Assembly (NCBI GenBank): GCA_934394545.1
Contig: CAKRRG010000003.1
Coordinates: 1 to 64,000, forward strand
Direction of reading: 5' to 3'
DNA: 64,000 bases
Source of the DNA: an uncultured Blautia sp.
Lineage (GTDB): Bacteria; Bacillota; Clostridia; Lachnospirales; Lachnospiraceae
Shown: one piece after another, positions 51,161 through 61,049 of the stretch
Numbering within the stretch: the stretch's first letter is position 1
How the letters are laid out: each line of letters opens with the position of its first letter
Notes under the pieces: model-generated
What the model saw: only the letters and a program-made list of their open reading frames with translations
Database searches by the model: none
What the model was told of the DNA's origin: nothing
Program-made: the position numbers and the translations under genes

Positions 51161-52000
51161 ATGATTGAAATAGGAAAAAAACAAAGGCTTATTGTGGCAA
51201 AGACCGTAGATTTCGGTGTTTACCTTGCTGAGGATAAAAATGCAGGACAGGAAGAAAGAGTGCTTCTTCCTGGGAAACAGGTTCCGGAAGGAACCAGAGA
51301 AGGAGATACTCTGGACGTCTTTATTTACAAAGATTCCAGAGACCGTCTCATTGCGACCACCAGAGAACCGCTTCTTCAGGTAGGGCAGACCGCAGTTCTG
51401 AAGGTGCTTCAGGTAACGAAGATCGGTGCATTTCTTGACTGGGGACTGGAGAAGGATCTGCTTCTTCCCTACCATGAGCAGACCAGCAGAGTGCGAGAGG
51501 GACAGGAATGTCTGGTAGCTCTTTATGTAGATAAGAGTAGCCGTCTTTGCGCGACTATGAAGGTGTACCATTACCTTTCTACCAGAACTCCATATGTTGC
51601 AGGTGATTCTGTGAAGGGCCGTGTCTACGAGATCAGTGACCGTTTCGGTGTTTTCGTAGCAGTTGATGACAAATATTCAGCCCTGATCCCTGCCAGAGAA
51701 GCAGCTGGCAAATATCGTCCGGGAGAAGTTCTTGACCTGCGCGTTTCCGAAGTGAAAGAGGACGGGAAGATGAACGTTACCGATCGTCAGAAGGCCTACA
51801 TTCAGATCAATGAAGATGCAGAAAGTGTTTTCAGCGTGATCGAAGAATTTGCCGGTGTTCTTCCGTTTGATGACAAAGCTTCACCGGAAGTGATCAAGCG
51901 AGAATTCGGTCTGAGCAAAAATGCATTCAAGCGTGCTGTGGGACACCTTTTAAAAGAGGGCAAGATTGAAATTAAGGATAAACGTATTTATAAGAAATAA
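51161..52000 (+). CDS. CvfB/YitL-like S1-domain RNA-binding protein
   Basis: A 279-residue protein of three S1-type barrels (KQRLIVAKTVDFGVYLAEDK, AVLKVLQVTKIGAFLDWGLE, GDSVKGRVYEISDRFGVFVA) and a C-terminal winged helix (FGLSKNAFKRAVGHLLKEGK). CvfB affects virulence-gene and RNA metabolism in staphylococci; here a general RNA-binding role is likely. It lies 34 bases before dnaE. Confidence 0.9.
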   Translation: MIEIGKKQRLIVAKTVDFGVYLAEDKNAGQEERVLLPGKQVPEGTREGDTLDVFIYKDSRDRLIATTREPLLQVGQTAVLKVLQVTKIGAFLDWGLEKDLLLPYHEQTSRVREGQECLVALYVDKSSRLCATMKVYHYLSTRTPYVAGDSVKGRVYEISDRFGVFVAVDDKYSALIPAREAAGKYRPGEVLDLRVSEVKEDGKMNVTDRQKAYIQINEDAESVFSVIEEFAGVLPFDDKASPEVIKREFGLSKNAFKRAVGHLLKEGKIEIKDKRIYKK

Positions 52001-52034
52001 TCGAAATGATTAACATACCTATGGGAGACTTACA

Positions 52035-55000
52035 ATGGCATTTACCCACCTCCACGTCCACACCGAATATTCGTTGCTGGATGGTTCCAATAAAATAAAA
52101 GAATACGTTGCCCGTGTAAAGGAGCTTGGGATGGACAGTGCGGCCATTACAGACCACGGTGTCATGTACGGCGTTATTGATTTTTACCGGGCAGCAAGAG
52201 CAGCCGGGATCAACCCTATTCTTGGCTGTGAGGTTTACGTTGCACCTGGCTCCCGCTTTGATCGGGAGATTGGCAGCGGCGATGACCGCTACTACCACCT
52301 GGTACTGCTGGCAGAGAACAACCAGGGCTACCAGAACCTTATGAAAATCGTATCCAAAAGCTTTAAAGAAGGCTTTTACTATAAACCAAGGGTAGACTTA
52401 GAGCTTCTCAGGGAATATCACGAAGGTCTGATTGCCTTAAGCGCCTGCCTTGCAGGAGAAGTAGCCCGTTATCTTAATCGCGGCATGTACCAGGATGCCA
52501 AGAAAGCGGCGCTTCGCTATCAGGAAATTTTCGGAGAGGGGAATTTCTTTCTGGAGCTTCAGGATCACGGGATTCCGGAACAGCAGAATGTAAATCAGCA
52601 GCTGCTTCGCATGCATCAGGAAACCGGAATCAATCTGGTGGCAACCAATGATGTTCACTACACCTATAAAGAGGATGCAGATCCTCATGATATCCTGCTT
52701 TGCCTGCAGACAGGCAAGAAACTTTCTGATACAGACCGCATGCGTTATGAGGGCGGTCAGTACTATGTGAAATCAGAAGAAGAGATGGCAGAGCTTTTTC
52801 CATATGCACTGGAAGCTCTGGAGAATACCCATAAGATCGCACAGCGCTGTCATGTGGAAATTGAATTTGGCGTTACCAAGCTGCCAAGGTTTGATGTGCC
52901 GGATGGCTACACCTCCTGGGAATACCTGAACAAGCTTTGCTTCGAAGGTTTGGAACGCTTGTATGATCCAGTTACACCGGAGCTTCGGGAACGCCTGGAA
53001 TACGAACTGAATACCATCAAAAATATGGGTTACGTGGATTACTTTCTCATTGTATGGGATTTCATTCACTACGCCCGCAATAATGGCATTGAGGTAGGAC
53101 CGGGACGAGGCTCTGCGGCAGGCAGTATTGTTGCTTATACGCTGGGAATCACGTTACTGGATCCTATTAAATACGATCTTCTGTTTGAGCGTTTCCTGAA
53201 TCCGGAGCGTGTATCCATGCCTGATATCGACGTGGATTTCGGATTCGAGCGAAGACAGGAGGTAATTGACTATGTTGTCCGTAAATACGGCAAAGACTGC
53301 GTGGTTCAGATCGTTACCTTCGGTACCCTGGCAGCCCGCGGTGTTATCCGTGATGTGGGCCGTGTCCTTGACATGCCTTATGCTCAGGTAGACTCCATTG
53401 CGAAAATGGTTCCTGCCAAGATTCCCAATGTGAAACTTGTCACAATCGACAAAGCCATGGAAGTAAACCCGGAGCTGAAAAAGGCATACGACGAGCAGCC
53501 GGATGTTCATTACCTGATCGATATGGCAAAGCGTTTGGAGGGACTTCCAAGGCATACCTCTATGCATGCCGCTGGAGTGGTGATCAGCCAGAAAGACGTT
53601 TCTGAGTATGTACCTCTTTCCAGAGCCCAGGATGGAACAATCGTCACACAGTTTGTCATGACCACATTGGAAGAACTGGGCCTTCTGAAAATGGACTTCC
53701 TTGGCCTCAGAACCCTGACTGTTATTAACAATGCAGTAAAAAATGTAAAGAAAAACTATGGCATATCTCTTGATATGCAGAAAATAGACTACAACGACCA
53801 GAAGGTACTGGATTCCCTTGGAACCGGTCGTACAGATGGCGTTTTCCAGCTGGAAAGCGGTGGAATGAAGGGCTTCATGAAGGAACTGAAGCCCCACAGC
53901 CTTGAGGATGTGATTGCCGGAATTTCTCTGTATCGTCCGGGTCCTATGGATTTTATCCCGCAATATATCCGCGGCAAGAACCGTCCGGATACCATTCACT
54001 ATGATTGCCCCCAGCTGGAGCCTATTCTGAAGGCAACTCACGGATGTATTGTTTATCAGGAGCAGGTTATGCAGATCGTGCAGAGCCTTGCCGGATTTAC
54101 CTTGGGACGAAGCGACCTCCTTCGCCGTGCCATGTCCAAGAAGAAGCTAAGCGTCATGGAAAAAGAGCGCCAGGCCTTTGTATATGGAAATGAAGAGGAA
54201 GGCGTTCCCGGTTGTATTAAGAATGGCATTGATGAGAAAATAGCAAATAAGATCTATGATGAAATGATCGATTTTGCCCAGTATGCATTTAATAAATCCC
54301 ATGCGGCAGCGTATGCTTATGTAACCTATCAGACAGCATTTCTGAAATACTATTATCCGGTGGAATATATGGCTGCATTGATGACCTCTGTTATTGACAA
54401 GCCAGCCAAGGTTGCCGAGTATATTCAGGTTTGCCGCCAGATGAATATCCCTATTTTGCCACCGGACATTAATAAAGGTGAGTATGGCTTTTCTGTATCG
54501 GGAAATTCTATTCTCTATGCACTTTCCGCAATCAAAAGCGTAGGCCGTCCGGTAATTGAGGCTATCGTGGCAGAACGAAAAGAGCATGGCGAATATTTTT
54601 CTATGAAGAACTTTATTGAACGGAATATTGAGGCAGTGAATAAACGTGCCATTGAGAATTTCATTAAGGCTGGTGCGTTGGATTGTCTGGAAGGTAACCG
54701 CCATCAGAAAATGATCGTTTTCGGCCGTATAGTGGATGACATTTCCAGAAATAAGAAGCAGTCTATGGCCGGACAGCTGAGCCTTTTTGATATTGCGGAC
54801 GAAGAAGATAAAAAAGAATTCGAGATCCGTATGCCGAATCTGGAGGAATATGACAAGGAGACCATACTGGCCTATGAAAAAGAAGTTCTTGGTATTTATC
54901 TAAGCGGACATCCTCTTGACCGTTACAGAACTATTATGGAGAAAATGATCACAGCCAGAACCATTGACTTCCAGCCTTCAGATGAAGAGGACCGTGAGGG

Positions 55001-55535
55001 CGGTGAGCCGGATGAGACTAAGGTAAGAGATAATCAGAAGGTTATCATCGGAGGAATGATCACTGAAAAAAATGTGAAATATACCAAGACGAATAAAGTT
55101 ATGGCATTTCTTACGCTGGAGGATCTCCTTGGAACGGTGGAGGTTATGGTTTTTCCCAGAGACTATGAGAAATGGCAGAGCATGATAAACGAAGATGCCC
55201 GGGTATTTATCCAGGGCCGTGTATCTGCAGAGGATGACAAGGCCAGTAAGCTGATCCTGGAAAAAGTCCGTGCTTTTTCCGATATGCCAAGAGAACTCTG
55301 GATCCAGTTTGAGAGTAAGAGCGACTACAGCCAGAAAGAAAAAGACCTGTTAGAAGACCTGCGGAAATCCCAGGGAACGGACAGTGTTGTCATCTATCTG
55401 AAAGACGTAAAAGCCATGAAAAAACTATCTGCTGCATACCATGTAAATCTGCAGGATGACTGGCTTTGCCAGATGATGAAAAAATATGGTGAGAACAATG
55501 TTAAAGTAGTGGAAAAAGTCTTGAAAAACCTTTGA
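52035..55535 (+). CDS. dnaE: DNA polymerase III subunit alpha
   Basis: A 1166-residue C-family replicative polymerase. The N-terminal PHP domain (FTHLHVHTEYSLLDGSNKIK) is followed by the palm with catalytic Asp residues (VGPGRGSAAGSIVAYTLGI, PDIDVDFGFERR), the finger region (PRHTSMHAAGVVIS), helix-hairpin-helix (NFIKAGALDCLEG) and an OB domain (VIIGGMITEKNVKYTKTNKV). It is DnaE, not PolC, because it lacks an inserted exonuclease. In Firmicutes DnaE extends primers before PolC takes over. Confidence 0.97.
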   Translation: MAFTHLHVHTEYSLLDGSNKIKEYVARVKELGMDSAAITDHGVMYGVIDFYRAARAAGINPILGCEVYVAPGSRFDREIGSGDDRYYHLVLLAENNQGYQNLMKIVSKSFKEGFYYKPRVDLELLREYHEGLIALSACLAGEVARYLNRGMYQDAKKAALRYQEIFGEGNFFLELQDHGIPEQQNVNQQLLRMHQETGINLVATNDVHYTYKEDADPHDILLCLQTGKKLSDTDRMRYEGGQYYVKSEEEMAELFPYALEALENTHKIAQRCHVEIEFGVTKLPRFDVPDGYTSWEYLNKLCFEGLERLYDPVTPELRERLEYELNTIKNMGYVDYFLIVWDFIHYARNNGIEVGPGRGSAAGSIVAYTLGITLLDPIKYDLLFERFLNPERVSMPDIDVDFGFERRQEVIDYVVRKYGKDCVVQIVTFGTLAARGVIRDVGRVLDMPYAQVDSIAKMVPAKIPNVKLVTIDKAMEVNPELKKAYDEQPDVHYLIDMAKRLEGLPRHTSMHAAGVVISQKDVSEYVPLSRAQDGTIVTQFVMTTLEELGLLKMDFLGLRTLTVINNAVKNVKKNYGISLDMQKIDYNDQKVLDSLGTGRTDGVFQLESGGMKGFMKELKPHSLEDVIAGISLYRPGPMDFIPQYIRGKNRPDTIHYDCPQLEPILKATHGCIVYQEQVMQIVQSLAGFTLGRSDLLRRAMSKKKLSVMEKERQAFVYGNEEEGVPGCIKNGIDEKIANKIYDEMIDFAQYAFNKSHAAAYAYVTYQTAFLKYYYPVEYMAALMTSVIDKPAKVAEYIQVCRQMNIPILPPDINKGEYGFSVSGNSILYALSAIKSVGRPVIEAIVAERKEHGEYFSMKNFIERNIEAVNKRAIENFIKAGALDCLEGNRHQKMIVFGRIVDDISRNKKQSMAGQLSLFDIADEEDKKEFEIRMPNLEEYDKETILAYEKEVLGIYLSGHPLDRYRTIMEKMITARTIDFQPSDEEDREGGEPDETKVRDNQKVIIGGMITEKNVKYTKTNKVMAFLTLEDLLGTVEVMVFPRDYEKWQSMINEDARVFIQGRVSAEDDKASKLILEKVRAFSDMPRELWIQFESKSDYSQKEKDLLEDLRKSQGTDSVVIYLKDVKAMKKLSAAYHVNLQDDWLCQMMKKYGENNVKVVEKVLKNL

Positions 55536-55640
55536 AAATGCTATAAACTAATGCTGAATATGTGTATAGAAAAACGAGAGCGTTTCTACCAGAAAATGGA
55601 GGCACAGCTCCCGGCGAATCATAAGATGGAGGAGATTATT

Positions 55641-56630
55641 ATGGCAGAAAACAAAATTAAGACCATTGGTGTCCTTACCAGCGGTGGGGACGCACCTGGA
55701 ATGAATGCTGCAATCCGCGCAGTTGTAAGACGTGGACTTTCCAGCGGACTTAAAGTAAAAGGAATTCAGAAGGGCTATAACGGTCTTTTAAATGAAGAAA
55801 TCATTGACATGACAGCAAGAGATGTATCTGACACCATTGAGCGTGGAGGTACTATTCTTTATACTGCAAGATGTGCTGAGTTCCGTACAGCAGAAGGACA
55901 GCAGCGTGGTGCAGAGATCTGCCGCAAGCATGGTATTGACGGACTTGTTGTAATCGGTGGAGACGGTTCCTTTGCCGGAGCACAGAAGCTTGCGAATCTT
56001 GGAATTAATACAATTGGTATTCCTGGAACCATCGACCTTGATATTGCATGTACAGAGTATACCATTGGTTTTGATACAGCTGTTAACACTGCTATGGAAG
56101 CAATTGATAAGGTACGTGATACCTCTACTTCTCATGAGAGATGCAGTATCATCGAGGTTATGGGACGTGGAGCAGGATGGCTGGCACTTTGGTGTGGTAT
56201 TGCCAATGGAGCCGAGGATGTTCTGATCCCTGAGAAATATGATTATGATGAGCAGAAGCTGATCAATAATATTATTGAGAGCCGTAAGATGGGCAAGAAG
56301 CATCATATCATCATCAATGCAGAGGGTATCGGTCATTCACAGGCTATGGCAACCCGTATTGAGGCTGCTACAGGAATTGAGACACGTGCTACGATCCTTG
56401 GTCACATGCAGCGTGGTGGAAGTCCTACATGTAAGGACCGTGTATACGCATCTATGATGGGGGCTATGGCAGTAGACCTTCTTCTTCAGGGCAAGAAGAG
56501 CCGCGTTGTTGGATATCGTCATGGAGATTTCGTTGATTTCGATATTAACGAAGCTCTTGCAATGGAGAAATGCGTAACTCCGTATATGTGGGAGGTTTGC
56601 GAATCCCTTTCCCATAACTACAGGAAATAA
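55641..56630 (+). CDS. pfkA: 6-phosphofructokinase
   Basis: A 329-residue glycolytic kinase. ATP-site motifs GVLTSGGDAPGMNAAIRAVV and VVIGGDGSFAGAQKL; catalytic loop PGTIDLDIACTEYTIGFDTA, where the common TIDND reads TIDLD; MGRGAGWLALWCG; and GHMQRGGSPTCKDR. The ATP-dependent form is favoured by GGDGS. ATG 55641 follows GGAGGAG; upstream in-frame codons (from 55551) have no ribosome site. It follows dnaE by 105 bases. Confidence 0.95.
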   Translation: MAENKIKTIGVLTSGGDAPGMNAAIRAVVRRGLSSGLKVKGIQKGYNGLLNEEIIDMTARDVSDTIERGGTILYTARCAEFRTAEGQQRGAEICRKHGIDGLVVIGGDGSFAGAQKLANLGINTIGIPGTIDLDIACTEYTIGFDTAVNTAMEAIDKVRDTSTSHERCSIIEVMGRGAGWLALWCGIANGAEDVLIPEKYDYDEQKLINNIIESRKMGKKHHIIINAEGIGHSQAMATRIEAATGIETRATILGHMQRGGSPTCKDRVYASMMGAMAVDLLLQGKKSRVVGYRHGDFVDFDINEALAMEKCVTPYMWEVCESLSHNYRK

Positions 56631-56671
56631 AGCAACCATTTCACAGATAAAGAGAAACATAAAGGAATACT

Positions 56672-58063
56672 ATGTTTATTCAAAATCTGAAATATAAATT
56701 GCATAAACTGAATACAGCACAAATAATTACCCTCAGCTTTGCGGGGGTAATTTTTGTAGGAGGACTGATTTTGTGGCTGCCCTTCTGTACAGCAGCAGGA
56801 CAGACCACTTCGTTCTCAGACGCTATGTTTACCGCGACCACCTGCGTGTGTGTAACCGGTCTTGTGACTGTGGTCACAGCAACGCACTGGAGTCTGATCG
56901 GTAAGCTTGTGATCCTTCTGCTTATACAGATCGGCGGCATCGGTCTGATTGCTCTTGCCAGTATTATTTTTATCTCATTGAATAAGAAGATCAGTCTGAG
57001 GAATCGGCGGATGATTCAGGAATCCTATAATCTGGAGCAGATGTCCGGGCTGGTAATCATAGTAAGAAAGGTAATACTTTGCGTATTTGCCGCAGAGGGA
57101 ATCGGAGCTTTTTGTTACGCTTTTTGCTTTGTTCCCAGATTCGGTCTTGTGAAAGGACTTGCACAGTCTGTATTTACAGCAGTTTCCGCATTCTGCAATG
57201 CAGGAATCGATCTTCTTGGAGAGAACAGCCTGGCTGATTATGTGACCAATCCCTTGCTGAATTTTACAACCATGGGCCTGATCATTGCTTCCGGACTTGG
57301 TTTTAACGTGTGGTGGGATCTTGGAAAAAGAATAAAAATGGTTTTTCAGAAGAAGCTTTCTTTTCACAGATTTTTCAGGACACTTCGTCTGCAAAGCAAG
57401 CTTGTATTGACTACAACTGCCATTTTGCTGGCAGGAGGAACTGTTTTTATCTTTCTTTTTGAGCATAACAATCCAGACACTTTAGGGAAATTATCCTTTG
57501 GACAGAAGGTGATGGCTGCAGCTTTTCAGTCTGTAACCACAAGGACTGCCGGATTTTTTACAGTTGATCAGGGGGCGCTGACCAGCGGAAGCGTTATGCT
57601 CTGTCTGTTTTTTATGGTAGTAGGCGGCTCTCCTATGGGAACAGCGGGCGGTGTGAAAACCACCACGCTTGCGGTGTTGGTACTGAGCATTGTTGCCAAT
57701 CTTCGTGGAAAAAAGGATGTAGAAGCTTATGGAAGAAAAATCCGCAGCAGCTATATCCGTTCAGCTCTGGTTGTTGCCGGAATGGCAGCAGGAGTGTTAT
57801 TTGTTTCCGTGCTGGCTCTTTTTGCAGTTATGCCGGAAGCACCTTTTGTGGATGTAATATATGAGCTTACCTCTGCAGTAGGAACGGTAGGTTTATCCAG
57901 AGGACTGACAGCAGCCTTAAATACACCAGCTAAGTGGATCGTTATTTTTACTATGTATCTTGGCAGGATCGGCCCGCTGACACTGGGTGCAGCTGTTGTA
58001 TCACGTGCACAGAAGCGTACGAAGGACGTACATCTGGCAGAAGAGAATATTATGATAGGATGA
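56672..58063 (+). CDS. ktrB: Potassium transporter KtrB (TrkH/KtrB family)
   Basis: A 463-residue membrane protein built of four M1-P-M2 repeats. Selectivity-filter glycines are visible in TTCVCVTGLVTV, SAFCNAGIDLL, TTRTAGFFTVD and SAVGTVGLSRGL. It is the K+-conducting subunit; the RCK regulator follows. Confidence 0.94.
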   Translation: MFIQNLKYKLHKLNTAQIITLSFAGVIFVGGLILWLPFCTAAGQTTSFSDAMFTATTCVCVTGLVTVVTATHWSLIGKLVILLLIQIGGIGLIALASIIFISLNKKISLRNRRMIQESYNLEQMSGLVIIVRKVILCVFAAEGIGAFCYAFCFVPRFGLVKGLAQSVFTAVSAFCNAGIDLLGENSLADYVTNPLLNFTTMGLIIASGLGFNVWWDLGKRIKMVFQKKLSFHRFFRTLRLQSKLVLTTTAILLAGGTVFIFLFEHNNPDTLGKLSFGQKVMAAAFQSVTTRTAGFFTVDQGALTSGSVMLCLFFMVVGGSPMGTAGGVKTTTLAVLVLSIVANLRGKKDVEAYGRKIRSSYIRSALVVAGMAAGVLFVSVLALFAVMPEAPFVDVIYELTSAVGTVGLSRGLTAALNTPAKWIVIFTMYLGRIGPLTLGAAVVSRAQKRTKDVHLAEENIMIG

Positions 58064-58091
58064 GAATTGCGGGAGCATAGAGGAGATTACA

Positions 58092-58748
58092 ATGAGTGGA
58101 AAATCCTTTGCAATCATTGGTCTTGGGCAGTTTGGAATGACCCTGGCGAAAGAGCTTGCAGATGCAGATTATGATGTTTTGGCAATTGATGATAAAGATG
58201 AGAATATTCAGGAAGTTGCGGATATTGTCACATATGCCGTACGTGCAGATGTGCGGGAACCGGGAATATTGAAATCCCTGGGAGTGCAGAATGTAGATGT
58301 TGCAATTATTGCGGTAGCAGAGAATATGGAAGCAAGTATTACAGCTACCATGCAGGTGAAGGATCTGGGCGTTAAGCTTATTCTGGCTAAGGCAATGAAT
58401 TCCCTTCATGGCCGGATCCTGGAAAAGATTGGCGCAGATCAGGTGATTTATCCGGAGCGTTCTATGGGTGTCCGTGTTGCCCGTAATTTTACAGCCTGCG
58501 GTTTTGAAGATGTGTTTGAGCTTTCCACAGAATTTAGTATGGCTGAGTTTCACATTCCGGCAGACTGGGTAGGAAAAAGCCTTGCAGAGACCGGAGCCCG
58601 TGAAAAATATCATATTAACGTAGTTGCTGTGAAGCAGGGGGATGTAGTGAATGTGAATCTGAACCCTGCCGAGAAGCTGAAAGCTGGCTGTATTCTGGTT
58701 GCAGTGGGCCGGAATGAGGATTTGAATCAATTCAGGAAGCCGCTGTAA
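58092..58748 (+). CDS. ktrA: Potassium uptake regulator KtrA (RCK/TrkA)
   Basis: A 218-residue RCK protein: Rossmann domain FAIIGLGQFGMTLAKELADA with acidic DDKDEN, then a RCK_C domain (FSMAEFHIPADWVGKSLAET). It binds ATP/ADP or c-di-AMP and gates KtrB. Start 58092 follows AGAGGAGAT. Confidence 0.94.
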   Translation: MSGKSFAIIGLGQFGMTLAKELADADYDVLAIDDKDENIQEVADIVTYAVRADVREPGILKSLGVQNVDVAIIAVAENMEASITATMQVKDLGVKLILAKAMNSLHGRILEKIGADQVIYPERSMGVRVARNFTACGFEDVFELSTEFSMAEFHIPADWVGKSLAETGAREKYHINVVAVKQGDVVNVNLNPAEKLKAGCILVAVGRNEDLNQFRKPL

Positions 58749-58761
58749 CAGGAGGAGATTT

Positions 58762-59544
58762 ATGATAACCAGTGCGAACAATACACAGGTAAAGAATATC
58801 ATACAGTTAAATCAGAAAGCCAAGGCTCGCAGAGAACAGGGTTTATTTGTGGCTGAGGGACGGAAGATGTTCGGGGAGGCTCCAAAGGATTGGATATCCA
58901 AGGTTTATGTGACGGAGTCATTAACCGGGGATGCATCCTTCATGGAGCAGGTTCTGACACTTCCGGAAGAAAAAAGAGAAATCGTAGCGGACAATGTTTT
59001 CCGCCAGATGTGTGATACCAAGACTCCCCAGGGAGTGCTTACAGTTCTGAAGAAGCCGGTGTGGACTATGGAAGATATCCTGAAAGAGGACGCACCGCTG
59101 GTAATGGTTCTGGAGGATCTCCAGGATCCGGGAAATGCAGGAACGATCTTCCGGACTGGCGAGGGCGCTGGAATTTCCGGTGTTTTCCTTACAAAGACCT
59201 GCGTAGACATTACGAATCCCAAGGTGATACGGTCCACAATGGGCTCTATTTACAGAATGCCTTTTCTATATGTGGAGGATGTGGTATCATTAAAAACAGA
59301 ACTGGAGCAAAAAGGGATCCGTACCTTTGCTGCGCATCTGAGAGGGAAGAATTCCTATGACCAGGAGTCTTATCAGGGTGGCACAGCATTTCTTATTGGA
59401 AATGAAGGGAACGGTTTGACAGAGGCAGCAGCAGAAGCCGCAGATTGTCTTATCCGGATTCCTATGTGTGGACAGGTAGAATCCCTGAATGCGGCTATGG
59501 CTGCAGGTATTCTCATGTATGAGGCGGCAAGACAGAGACGGTAG
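58762..59544 (+). CDS. SpoU-family RNA methyltransferase (TrmH/RlmB-like)
   Basis: A 260-residue SPOUT methyltransferase with an N-terminal L30e-like substrate domain (NNTQVKNIIQLNQKAKARRE, LFVAEGRKMFGEAP) and the trefoil-knot domain (VLEDLQDPGNAGTIFRTGEG, NPKVIRSTMGSIYRMPF, LIGNEGNGLTEAA, IPMCGQVESLNAAMAAGIL). It methylates a ribose 2'-OH of rRNA or tRNA; the target is unknown. Confidence 0.93.
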   Translation: MITSANNTQVKNIIQLNQKAKARREQGLFVAEGRKMFGEAPKDWISKVYVTESLTGDASFMEQVLTLPEEKREIVADNVFRQMCDTKTPQGVLTVLKKPVWTMEDILKEDAPLVMVLEDLQDPGNAGTIFRTGEGAGISGVFLTKTCVDITNPKVIRSTMGSIYRMPFLYVEDVVSLKTELEQKGIRTFAAHLRGKNSYDQESYQGGTAFLIGNEGNGLTEAAAEAADCLIRIPMCGQVESLNAAMAAGILMYEAARQRR

Positions 59545-59592
59545 GAATGAAACTTCCGTGGTGTGATCTGTCTGTCAGAAAGGGGGAGGCTT

Positions 59593-60054
59593 ATGGAACC
59601 TATCATATGGCTGGGAATCCTGGCTATGCTTCTGGTGATCGAGGGGCTTACCACGGCGCTGACAACCATCTGGTTTGCAGGAGGTGCACTGGCAGCAGCT
59701 ATTGCAGCAGGCCTTGGGATGGGAATCGTGCCACAGCTTCTTCTGTTTTTCTGTGTTTCGCTGGTATTGTTGTTTTTTACAAGACCGGCAGCTCTGAAGC
59801 TTATGAGTAAGAACACGGAGAAAACAAACGTAGAGGGTTTTCTGGGGAAAAATGCTGTTGTTATCCAGGAGATCAACAATCTGGCCCAGAGCGGTCAGGT
59901 TCGCATCAATGATATTGAGTGGATGGCCCGGACATCTGATGACAGCGTAATAATTCCGGAAGGAACTGTGGTGGAGATTGAAGCAGTTCATGGGGTGAAA
60001 CTGATCGTAAAATCAGTTGCTCCCAAGAAGCATGGTTCAGAATCTGAATCGTAA
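59593..60054 (+). CDS. NfeD-like membrane protein
   Basis: A 153-residue protein with two or three N-terminal helices (IIWLGILAMLLVIEGLTTAL, LLLFFCVSLVLLFF) and a C-terminal OB-like domain (GKNAVVIQEINNLAQSGQVR, GTVVEIEAVHGVKLIV). ATG 59593 follows GGGGGAGG. NfeD proteins pair with SPFH proteins as here and modulate membrane protein quality control. Confidence 0.88.
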   Translation: MEPIIWLGILAMLLVIEGLTTALTTIWFAGGALAAAIAAGLGMGIVPQLLLFFCVSLVLLFFTRPAALKLMSKNTEKTNVEGFLGKNAVVIQEINNLAQSGQVRINDIEWMARTSDDSVIIPEGTVVEIEAVHGVKLIVKSVAPKKHGSESES

Positions 60055-60080
60055 ATCGACTAAAAACAGGAGGCGTAAAT

Positions 60081-61022
60081 ATGGGAAGTGTGTTAGTTTT
60101 ACTGATCGTCATTGTTCTGGTGTTGTGGATCCTGGCATCCTGCATCCGCGTTGTACCACAGGCATATGCGATCGTACTTGAGCGTTTAGGCGCTTATCAG
60201 GCAACATGGGGAACCGGTGTGCATTTTAAACTTCCATTTGTTGAGCGCGTGGCAAGAAAGGTCAACCTGAAAGAGCAGGTTGTAGATTTTCCGCCTCAGC
60301 CGGTTATCACGAAAGATAACGTAACAATGCAGATCGATACGGTTGTATTTTTCCAGATTACAGATCCGAAGCTTTACGCATATGGCGTTGAGAATCCGAT
60401 CATGGCAATTGAGAATCTTTCCGCTACCACACTGCGTAATATTATCGGTGATATGGAGCTGGACGAGACTCTGACTTCCCGTGAGGTGATCAATACCAAG
60501 ATGCGTGCCTCCCTTGATGTGGCTACCGACCCATGGGGAATCAAGGTAAACCGTGTAGAGCTTAAGAATATTATTCCTCCGGCGGCGATCCAGGAAGCAA
60601 TGGAGAAGCAGATGAAGGCTGAGCGTGAGAGACGTGAGGCGATTCTGATCGCAGAAGGAGAGAAGAAATCTACCATTCTTGTTGCCGAGGGTAAAAAAGA
60701 ATCTGCCATTCTTGATGCGGAGGCTGAGAAGCAGGCAGCCATTCTTCGTGCGGAAGCGCAGAAGGAGCGTATGATCAAAGAGGCAGAAGGTCAGGCTGAG
60801 GCAGTTCTGAAGGTTCAGAAGGCGAATGCAGAGGGTCTTCGCATGATCAAGGAAGCAGGCGCTGACAATGCGGTTCTTACACTGAAGAGCTTTGAGGCTC
60901 TTGCGAAGGTGGCAGACGGTAAATCTACCAAGATCATTATCCCATCTGAGATTCAGAATCTTGCAGGTCTTGCGGCTTCCCTGAAAGAGGTTGTAGCAGA
61001 GGATAAAACTGAGGAGAAATAG
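60081..61022 (+). CDS. SPFH/Band 7 membrane protein (paraslipin/QmcA-like)
   Basis: A 313-residue stomatin-family protein with one N-terminal helix (VLLIVIVLVLWILASCIRVV), SPFH domain (AYAIVLERLGAYQATWGTGV, VTMQIDTVVFFQITDPKLYA) and a long Ala/Glu-rich coiled coil (about 170-260). It forms the usual operon pair with NfeD. A second, unrelated SPFH protein occurs at 44688. Confidence 0.94.
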   Translation: MGSVLVLLIVIVLVLWILASCIRVVPQAYAIVLERLGAYQATWGTGVHFKLPFVERVARKVNLKEQVVDFPPQPVITKDNVTMQIDTVVFFQITDPKLYAYGVENPIMAIENLSATTLRNIIGDMELDETLTSREVINTKMRASLDVATDPWGIKVNRVELKNIIPPAAIQEAMEKQMKAERERREAILIAEGEKKSTILVAEGKKESAILDAEAEKQAAILRAEAQKERMIKEAEGQAEAVLKVQKANAEGLRMIKEAGADNAVLTLKSFEALAKVADGKSTKIIIPSEIQNLAGLAASLKEVVAEDKTEEK

Positions 61023-61049
61023 TTCAAACTATAAAAGAGGAGAATTGTT

